Shown here: piece after piece, positions 58,167-64,000 of the stretch
How the letters are laid out: every line of letters starts with the position of its first letter
How positions within the stretch are numbered: position 1 is the stretch's first letter
Assembly: GCA_046566065.1 (NCBI GenBank)
Contig: JBKHXK010000001.1
Coordinates: forward strand, 1 to 64,000
Origin: MB1-2 sp046566065
GTDB taxonomy: Bacteria > Actinomycetota > CADDZG01 > WHSQ01
Length of the DNA: 64,000 nucleotides
Reading direction: 5' to 3'
Made by a program: the position numbers and the translations under genes
Notes under the pieces: generated by a model
Databases searched by the model: none
What the model saw: only the letters and a program-made list of their open reading frames with translations
What the model was told of the DNA's origin: nothing

Positions 58167-59035
58167 GCCATCGACCCGGCGCGTCGCCGTCTCTGGTCAC
58201 GAGCGATCAGACGGTCGGTGAACCTGGCCAGCGGGATCGTTAGCAGGATGAACAACAAGGCGGCCACGACGAAACTCGAGTAGTTGAAGCGATCCGATCC
58301 GTAGATCGCGGCCGCGCGAGCCGCTTCGATGGGACCGAGCACCGCGACCAGGGCGGTGTCCTTCTGCAGACTGATGAAGTCGTTCAACAGTGGCGGGATC
58401 ACGCGTCTGACCGCCTGCGGCAGGACCACGAAACGCAGCGACTGCCACCTGCTGAGGCCGAGGGAGCGCGCGGCGGCCACCTGGCTCTCGTGGACCGAGT
58501 CGATCCCCGCTCTATAGACCTCGGCGACGTACGCGGAGTACGAGAGCACGAGCGCGGCGCCTCCGAGGATCACCGGCGAGCGATCCGACACGCCTTCGAT
58601 AGCGAGTCCGGGGATCCCGAACCCCACGATGTAGATGACGAGAAGCAGGGGGACGCCGCGGAAGAAATCGGTGTAGATCACCGCGACGAGCCGAAGCGGC
58701 GCGAAGACGGGGCCGGGCATCGCCCGGACCACGGCGATCACCATCGCCAGTATCAGGATCAGGACCTCTGCGATCAAGAAGATGCGGACGTTCAGCAGGA
58801 ACGCACTACCTATCGAGGGAGTGGTGGCCGTCCCGACGAAGGCCTCGCGCATCGCGGTCCACGAGAAGAAGTCGCGGGCGACCTCCCTGCTGCCCGGCGC
58901 CATCGCGATCGCAGCCGCCAACAAGGCGAAGAAAGCGATCGTGCTCGTCGCCGAGATCAGCGCTCCCCGACCCTCGCCGAAGATCTTGGAGCCGCGGGCC
59001 GGACGCGTCGAGGCGGGCGGCCCCCCAGCGATCAT
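58163..59035 (-). CDS. Amino-acid ABC transporter permease (HisM/GlnP-type)
   Basis: A 290-residue permease with an extra N-terminal membrane helix and a five-helix core. The coupling motif is AAARSLGLSRWQSLRFVVLPQAVRRVIPPL, characteristic of polar amino-acid importers. Only one permease gene is present, so it probably forms a homodimer. Works with the ATPase downstream and the binding protein upstream. Confidence 0.9.
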   Translation of the reverse strand: MIAGGPPASTRPARGSKIFGEGRGALISATSTIAFFALLAAAIAMAPGSREVARDFFSWTAMREAFVGTATTPSIGSAFLLNVRIFLIAEVLILILAMVIAVVRAMPGPVFAPLRLVAVIYTDFFRGVPLLLVIYIVGFGIPGLAIEGVSDRSPVILGGAALVLSYSAYVAEVYRAGIDSVHESQVAAARSLGLSRWQSLRFVVLPQAVRRVIPPLLNDFISLQKDTALVAVLGPIEAARAAAIYGSDRFNYSSFVVAALLFILLTIPLARFTDRLIARDQRRRRAGSMA

Positions 59036-59054
59036 GCCGGCTGTAAGCCCTGAG

Positions 59055-59927
59055 CTACTCGAGGACGGGCGCGCTCACCGCGTCCGACAGCCATTCCTGC
59101 TGTATCCGATCGAGCGTGCCGTCCTCCTCGAGCGCCGCGATCGCTTCGTTGACGCAGTCCACGAGAGGGCTGTCCTCCTCGAAGAGAAGACCGAACTGCT
59201 CGGTCTCGCCCTGGCTCGGGAACTGTCCTACGACAGCGGAGTTCGGTATCTCCACCGCGGTCACGTAGAAGGCCGTCGGAAGATCGAGGACGATCCCATC
59301 GATCTGCCCCGCATTCAAGGCCGACTTCGCGTCGTTGGTGTTGTCGTAGGTGAAAGGCTGTTCCTCAGGTTGCACGTACTGCGTGATGTACGCGTAGCTG
59401 GTCGTGCCGACCTGAGCACCGAGCTTGAAGCTCTTGAGCTCCTCGATCGAGGAGACCTCCGCCAGAGGCGAGTCCTTCAGCGCGACGAGAGCCTGGTTCA
59501 CGTCGTAGTAGCCCTCCGAGAAGTCCACGGCCTCCTCGCGCTTGGCGGTGATCGAGATCTGGTTGATATCGAAGTCGTACTTCTTCGGCCCCGGGGCGTA
59601 GGACTTGTTGAAAGGCTCCACGACCCACGTGACCTCGTCTTCGGAGAACCCGAGCTCCTCGGCCACCGCGTACGCCACGGCGCTCTCGAACCCCTTCCCG
59701 TTCGTCGGGTCGTTGTCGATGAACCAGGGGGGGTATGCGGGTTTGTCCGTCGCGATGGTCAGTTCACCATCTGCGAACAGCGGCAGCTGATCCTTCTCAC
59801 ACGACGCCGCGTCGGCGGTCGCATTGCCACCGGGTTCGGGAGCCGGGTCTGGCTCGGAGGTCGACCCACAGCCGGCCAGCACCAGGGCCCCGGCTGCGAT
59901 CAGTGCAAGTAGCGATACACGCTGCAT
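59055..59927 (-). CDS. Amino-acid ABC transporter substrate-binding lipoprotein
   Basis: A 290-residue binding protein. Lipoprotein signal LLALIAAGALVLAGCGS. The body follows family 3 solute-binding proteins: ELTIATDKPAYPPWFIDN, KKYDFDINQISITAKREEAVDFSEGYYDV, and LKLGAQVGTTSY-like FKLGAQVGTTSYAYI. The ligand is a polar amino acid or similar compound, not further defined. First gene of the three-gene importer. Confidence 0.9.
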   Translation of the reverse strand: MQRVSLLALIAAGALVLAGCGSTSEPDPAPEPGGNATADAASCEKDQLPLFADGELTIATDKPAYPPWFIDNDPTNGKGFESAVAYAVAEELGFSEDEVTWVVEPFNKSYAPGPKKYDFDINQISITAKREEAVDFSEGYYDVNQALVALKDSPLAEVSSIEELKSFKLGAQVGTTSYAYITQYVQPEEQPFTYDNTNDAKSALNAGQIDGIVLDLPTAFYVTAVEIPNSAVVGQFPSQGETEQFGLLFEEDSPLVDCVNEAIAALEEDGTLDRIQQEWLSDAVSAPVLE

Positions 59928-59985
59928 CTCGACAGCCTCCTAAAGAAGATCGAACGCTATCGCCAGCATGACGATGCGTGTCACC

Positions 59986-61602
59986 TCAGTCCAGGACCTT
60001 CGGCTTCTCGCTATCAGAAGCGATCGGAACGGTGAACGTGAAGCGGGACCCCCCACCCTCGTTCGGCGAGTACGAGATGGTCCCGCCCTGGGCCTCGACC
60101 ATCGATCGGGCCATGTACAGGCCGATACCGGTACCGGGCTTCGTCTGATCCAGACGGGAAAGCCTCTTGAACAGCAGGTCCCGGCGCTCCTCGGGGACAC
60201 CGGGTCCCTCGTCCTCGACGCATACCGCTAGGCGGCCTTCCTGCTCATCGACGCCGACCGTGATGGCGGAACCGGGGTCACTGAACTTCACCGCATTCGA
60301 GAAGAGGTTGTAGAGAACCTGCGAATAGCGCGACTCGTCGCCTCGAGCGAGCGAGCAGCTCCCCGGGATATCGACCTTGAAGACCCTGTCGGCGCCGGAC
60401 TGCTGGAACATGCCGGCGATGTCCGTCACCATCTTGCAGAGGTCGAAATCGACGATGTCGTACTCGATCTCACCCAATTCGAGCAGGGCCAGGTCGAGAT
60501 CGCGTTTCAGCAACCGCTGGACCGTCTGCCCGTTCCGGAGCAGCGACGCGAGCATCTGACGTTTGTGCTCGTCGGAAAGGGTCTCCCATCTCGTCTCCAG
60601 CATCTCCGCCACCCCGCACATGACAGCAACCGGGTTACGGAGATCGTGAGAGACGTGCGCGAAGAACTCGTCCTTCAGTCGCGCGATCCCTTCGAGTTGC
60701 TCCACCACCGCGCTCTGCTTCTCGTAGAGAAGGATGTTGCGCACGGCATGGATGGCAGAAGCGCTCAGCGCCTGAAGCATCGAGGCGGTTTCCGGACTCA
60801 GGGAGTGAGGCTCCGCGAGCCCAACATTGAAGGTCGCGAAGACCCCCGAATCGTCCTCCAACGGCAGGATCGTGTAGCAGCCGATGCCGGCCTCGGCCAG
60901 TTTCTCATCGAAGGGGAAGCGCTTCTCCGAGGTGTCCTGCACGACCAGCGGAACCGCGGTCTCGACCACGTACCCCACGGAGTTGCCTGCGAGAGGAACC
61001 GACTCCCCCGCCTTCAGCCGAGACGGTTCCCCGTCGCCGGCGATGCTGACCAGCCGACGATAACGGTCACCTTCGACCACGAGCAGGCTCAGCTGACGGA
61101 ACGGAACCACCTGACGGACCACTTCAGAGAACCGGGCCACCGCGGCCGACGGCTCTAGGTTGGACGAGATCGCACTCGTAGCGGCCTCGATCAACTTGCG
61201 GTGCGTGACGTCGATGAACGTTCCCTCGAACCCCTGCAACTCGTCGGACCCGTCCCGGATCGCCCTTGCCGTTATGGATATCCAGCGACGAGACCCGTCC
61301 ACGCGTTTCATCTCGTACTCGAAGCCCGAGACGGCCTCATCACGCTCCAAGATGGCGAGAAGCTCATCCCGGCGCGCCGGATCCACGTATATAGCGCGGA
61401 TGTCGGGGACGTTTCGCAGGAACTCTTCGGGCGTCTCGTAGCCCACCACGCGAGCGGCGGCGGTATTCAACCAGGCGATCCGGCCGTCCACCTGGGTCTG
61501 GAACAGCCCGACCCCCGAACTCTCGATAAGCCTTCGGTAGCGGTCGACGGCCCGCACCTCGGCCTCTTCGGAGCTCGGGTTCACATCCTGGGTCCCCACC
61601 AT
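59986..61602 (-). CDS. PAS-GAF sensor histidine kinase
   Basis: A 538-residue cytoplasmic kinase with no membrane helix. PAS domain (GVGLFQTQVDGRIAWLNTAAARVVGYETPEEF, in part) with PAC-type tail, GAF domain around residues 140-290, HisKA with FFAHVSHDLRNPVAVM, and HATPase (NLFSNAVKFSDP, VEDEGPGVPEE, GTGIGLYMARSMV). It starts at ATG 61602 or the adjacent GTG; AGGAGG directly abuts the ATG, so a start slightly downstream is possible. No cognate response regulator nearby. Confidence 0.88.
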   Translation of the reverse strand: MVGTQDVNPSSEEAEVRAVDRYRRLIESSGVGLFQTQVDGRIAWLNTAAARVVGYETPEEFLRNVPDIRAIYVDPARRDELLAILERDEAVSGFEYEMKRVDGSRRWISITARAIRDGSDELQGFEGTFIDVTHRKLIEAATSAISSNLEPSAAVARFSEVVRQVVPFRQLSLLVVEGDRYRRLVSIAGDGEPSRLKAGESVPLAGNSVGYVVETAVPLVVQDTSEKRFPFDEKLAEAGIGCYTILPLEDDSGVFATFNVGLAEPHSLSPETASMLQALSASAIHAVRNILLYEKQSAVVEQLEGIARLKDEFFAHVSHDLRNPVAVMCGVAEMLETRWETLSDEHKRQMLASLLRNGQTVQRLLKRDLDLALLELGEIEYDIVDFDLCKMVTDIAGMFQQSGADRVFKVDIPGSCSLARGDESRYSQVLYNLFSNAVKFSDPGSAITVGVDEQEGRLAVCVEDEGPGVPEERRDLLFKRLSRLDQTKPGTGIGLYMARSMVEAQGGTISYSPNEGGGSRFTFTVPIASDSEKPKVLD

Positions 61603-61699
61603 CCTCCTCGGGCTAGCTACGCAAGACGATTGTGCCTCACGGTAGTGGCTCGATGGGGCCATCCCTGCAGGCCCGGTTGCGCACAAGGCTACGGTGCGG

Positions 61700-61723
61700 T
61701 AAGTTACGCCTACGTAAGCGTAA
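61700..61723 (+). promoter_or_regulatory. Nested palindrome upstream of the desaturase, candidate TetR operator
   Basis: TTACG-CCTA-CGTAA (61704-61717) sits inside the larger TTACGC-N8-GCGTAA (61704-61723), with TACGTA in the centre. This dense symmetry 35 bases before the desaturase ATG is typical of TetR-family operators. The TetR gene is directly downstream of the desaturase. Confidence 0.55.
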
Positions 61724-61758
61724 AGGATCTGGCCACAGTCGCCAAGTCAGGAGACGTC

Positions 61759-62724
61759 ATGACCCCCACCACCCTTCAGGAGCGGCCGCGCACCGACGCG
61801 CCGCCCTCGGCGATCCCCGGCGTTCGCCCCCTCGAACCGCGCCAGGCGCGCTTCCAGCGCCGTTTGACCCTGGTCGTCACGATCGTGCCGTTCCTCGGCT
61901 TCCTCACCGCGGTCTGGATGCTATGGGGCACCGGCCTCACGGCTCTCGATGCCGGCATCTTCCTCGCCTTCTACACGTTCACGGGCATGGGGATCACCGT
62001 GGGTTTCCATCGCCTCTTCACGCATCAGAGCTTCGAGACCCGGCCCTGGATCCGCAACCTGCTTGCGATCGCCGGATCGATGGCGATCCAAGGGCCGGTC
62101 ATCAGGTGGGTGGCAGACCACCGTCGCCACCACGCCTTCGCGGATCAGCACGGCGACCCCCACTCGCCGCACCTGGAGGAGGGACCCGGGCTGAAAGGTG
62201 TGCTCAAGGGCCTCTGGCACGCCCACATCGGCTGGTTCTTCGACGACGAGCAGACATCCGCCAAGCGGTGGGCTCCAGATCTCGTGCGCGAGCCCGCTAT
62301 GCGGAAGATCGACAGCCTCTTCCCCCTCTGGGTGTTGTTGTCCTTCGCGCTTCCGGCCGTGATCGGATTCGCATTCACCGGCACGACGCAGGGTGCGTTG
62401 ACCGCCTTCCTGTGGGGGAGCCTCGCCCGGATTTTCTTCCTGCACCACGTGACCTGGAGCGTCAACTCGATCTGCCACTTCTACGGCAACCGCCCCTACA
62501 AGACGACGGACTTCTCGACCAACAACTGGCTGTTGTCACTCGTATCATTCGGTGAGTCGTGGCATAACAACCACCACGCCTTTCCAACCTCGGCGATCCA
62601 TGGCATCGAAAGGGGACAGATCGACATCACCGGCGGATTCATCCGGATGTTGCAGAAGCTCCGACTCGCAGACGACGTGAAGGTAGTGAGCGAGAAGCAG
62701 CTTCAGCAGAAGCGCGCCGGCTAA
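61759..62724 (+). CDS. Acyl-CoA / fatty acid desaturase (membrane di-iron)
   Basis: A 321-residue membrane desaturase from ATG 61759, preceded by AGGAGA. The three histidine boxes are complete: HRLFTH, HRRHH and HNNHH (in GESWHNNHHAF). About four membrane helices. It introduces a cis double bond, probably delta-9, into saturated acyl chains. TAA is followed directly by the TetR GTG, so the regulator is co-transcribed. Confidence 0.92.
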   Translation: MTPTTLQERPRTDAPPSAIPGVRPLEPRQARFQRRLTLVVTIVPFLGFLTAVWMLWGTGLTALDAGIFLAFYTFTGMGITVGFHRLFTHQSFETRPWIRNLLAIAGSMAIQGPVIRWVADHRRHHAFADQHGDPHSPHLEEGPGLKGVLKGLWHAHIGWFFDDEQTSAKRWAPDLVREPAMRKIDSLFPLWVLLSFALPAVIGFAFTGTTQGALTAFLWGSLARIFFLHHVTWSVNSICHFYGNRPYKTTDFSTNNWLLSLVSFGESWHNNHHAFPTSAIHGIERGQIDITGGFIRMLQKLRLADDVKVVSEKQLQQKRAG

Positions 62725-63351
62725 GTGTCCTCCGAGCCGCGCCGGATCCGGATGACGGGTCAGGAGCGCCGCGCTCAACTGTTGGACGTGGGACGAAGCG
62801 TCTTCGCCGAACGCGGATACGAAGCCGCGTCGGTGGAGGAGATCGCGGCTCGAGCCAAGATCACGAAGCCGGTCGTGTACGAGCACTTCAGCGGCAAGGA
62901 AGGGCTCTACGCGGTCATCGTCGATCGCGAGGTGCAGAACCTCCTGACCCGGATCACGGAGGCCCTGATCGGAGACCACCCGCGCGTGCTGCTGGGCCAG
63001 GCCGCTGCGGGCTTCCTCAGCTATATCGAGTCGGAGCCCGAAGGGTTCCGGATCCTGGTCAGGGATTCGCCGGTCACTAGCTCGTCAGGAACGCTCGCGA
63101 GCGTCATCGGCGACATCGCCATGCAGGTGGAGTACATCCTCCGCGATGAATTCAAACAACGCGGCTTCGACACGAAGCTCTCCCCTCTCTACTCGCAAGC
63201 GCTCGTCGGCATGGTGGCACTCGTGGGCCAGTGGTGGCTCGACGAAGGCAAGCCGAAGAAGGAAGTCGTGGCCGCGCACCTCGTGAACCTGGCCTGGAAC
63301 GGGCTGCGGGGGCTCGAGCCGGACCCCCAGCTGCCGGGTACCGAGGCCTGA
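62725..63351 (+). CDS. TetR family transcriptional regulator
   Basis: A 208-residue repressor. HTH: RRAQLLDVGRSVFAERGYEAASVEEIAARAKITKPVVYEHFSGKEGLYAVI (read in parts). GTG 62725 immediately follows the desaturase stop; ATG 62752 (MTGQERR) is an alternative. The C-terminal ligand domain ends GQWWLDEGKPKKEVVAAHLVNLAWNGLRGL. By position it should control desaturase expression, presumably sensing acyl-CoA or a fatty acid. Confidence 0.88.
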   Translation: MSSEPRRIRMTGQERRAQLLDVGRSVFAERGYEAASVEEIAARAKITKPVVYEHFSGKEGLYAVIVDREVQNLLTRITEALIGDHPRVLLGQAAAGFLSYIESEPEGFRILVRDSPVTSSSGTLASVIGDIAMQVEYILRDEFKQRGFDTKLSPLYSQALVGMVALVGQWWLDEGKPKKEVVAAHLVNLAWNGLRGLEPDPQLPGTEA

Positions 63352-63361
63352 CCGACGCGCG

Positions 63362-64000
63362 ATGAAGCTCGACCCGCAGCGGTTCCGCCCCGAGCCGATT
63401 TACACAGGCCCCCAGATCGCCGAGGCGGCCGGGCTGGAGCTGGAGTTCGCGAAGCGGCTGGCCCGGGCCCTGGGACTACCCGACGTGGGCGACGAGGCGG
63501 TCGAATACGACGAGGACGACCTCCGGGTCATGAAGACGATCCGGATGTTCCTCGAGCAGGGCTACAGCGAACGAGACATGATCACGATGGCCCGGACCTA
63601 CGGCCAGTCCATCTCGCGCATCGGCTTCGCCGAGGCGCGGTTGTTCCGCAGGACGTTCGTCGATCCGCTGGTCGAACAGGGTCTGAGCGGACCCGCGATC
63701 CACGAGAAGGTGGGCGAGGTCGCCCCCGAGCTCCTGGAGCTGCTCGCCGACATGCTGACTACGATCCACGGTCGCCACCTGGCGTTGGCCTTGCAGCAGG
63801 TGACCGGCACGGACGCAACGGGTCCTACCGCCGTGCTCGCGGCGGGCTTCGTGGACCTCGTGGGCTTCAGCCGCCTGAGCAACGACCTCGAGGCCGATGA
63901 TCTCGAGGACCTCGTCGCGGAGTTCGAAACGATGGCGATCGAAAGATGCGTCGCCGCGGGAGCCGTCATCGTGAAGGTGCTCGGCGATGCTGTGATGTTC
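63362..64000 (+). CDS. Class III adenylate/guanylate cyclase with N-terminal regulatory domain (cut by right edge)
   Basis: ATG 63362 opens a frame that runs through the edge (213 codons). Residues 1-155 resemble the helical N-terminal regulatory domain of mycobacterial cyclases Rv1264/Rv2212 (PIYTGPQIAEAAGLELEFAKRLARALGLP, EYDEDDLRVMKTIRMFLEQGYSERDMI, in parts). Residues ~165-213 begin the cyclase domain: AGFVDLVGFSRLSNDLE supplies the first metal Asp and VIVKVLGDAVMF the second. In Rv1264 the N-terminal domain senses pH and binds fatty acid. That is notable beside a desaturase. Confidence 0.82.
   Translation, partial: MKLDPQRFRPEPIYTGPQIAEAAGLELEFAKRLARALGLPDVGDEAVEYDEDDLRVMKTIRMFLEQGYSERDMITMARTYGQSISRIGFAEARLFRRTFVDPLVEQGLSGPAIHEKVGEVAPELLELLADMLTTIHGRHLALALQQVTGTDATGPTAVLAAGFVDLVGFSRLSNDLEADDLEDLVAEFETMAIERCVAAGAVIVKVLGDAVMF

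Overview
The window is 64 kb of high-GC, gene-dense bacterial chromosome. There is almost no spacing inside operons, many 4-bp start/stop overlaps, and many GTG/TTG starts. The gene content points to Actinomycetota: 13E12/DUF222-type HNH proteins (one behind a textbook actinobacterial LexA box), a UvrD2-like helicase with an HRDC tail, a SigK/RskA-type sigma/anti-sigma pair, a PAC2 protein, a stand-alone LigD-type ATP-dependent ligase, an adenylate cyclase with a mycobacterial-type N-terminal regulatory domain, and leaderless promoters. I cannot name a genus; an uncultured, deep-branching actinobacterium is a reasonable guess. I found no rRNA, tRNA, IS element, prophage or CRISPR array, and no gap above 300 bases.

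Layout. 0-1 kb: left-edge, frameshifted DUF222 gene under an SOS promoter. 1-8.3 kb: ABC1 kinase, M28 lipoprotein peptidase, LysM protein, and a moxR-DUF58-transglutaminase operon. 8.3-12.6 kb: archease + RtcB RNA-repair pair, subtilase, MutM, CsaA-like protein. 12.6-19.8 kb: repeat/hairpin intergenic region, PHP metallohydrolase, ABC exporter, MFS exporter, UvrD2-like helicase, and a 31-residue lysine-rich protein. 20-25 kb: PAP2, DedA, lipid kinase with a decayed PAP2 half, beta-helix protein, LysE exporter. 25.2-28.5 kb: a compact regulon of cupredoxin lipoprotein, tandem-repeat lipoprotein, ECF sigma factor and RskA-type anti-sigma factor. Three promoters in it share ATCCGG-N15-CGAAT. 28.5-37 kb: aldo/keto reductase, secreted LVIVD-like protein, and a polyamine uptake/oxidation operon (potADBC, PuuR-like regulator, FAD amine oxidase) preceded by a 16-bp palindrome. 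37-43.5 kb: DUF2207 protein, flavodoxin, VOC protein + DNA ligase, MASE1 histidine kinase. 43.5-45.8 kb: a three-gene cassette of small Asp/Gly/Ser-repeat peptide, JmjC-like cupin and thioredoxin-fold ferredoxin, which looks like an undescribed peptide-modification system. 45.9-50.3 kb: IscA-like protein, YbaK deacylase, DNA methyltransferase with an extra C-terminal domain beside a possible PD-(D/E)XK protein, and an SQR-like flavoprotein. 50.3-57.4 kb: class A PBP, HNH endonuclease, oligoendopeptidase F, PAC2. 57.4-64 kb: amino-acid ABC importer, PAS/GAF histidine kinase, desaturase-TetR pair and the start of a class III cyclase.

The strongest candidates for something new are (1) the local ECF regulon with three matching promoters, (2) the peptide-cupin-ferredoxin cassette at 43.5-45.8 kb, (3) the methyltransferase/putative nuclease pair at 47-49 kb, and (4) a 54-bp palindromic element present in two near-identical copies 33 kb apart in opposite orientation. 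All functional calls come from reading motifs by eye; no database search was run.
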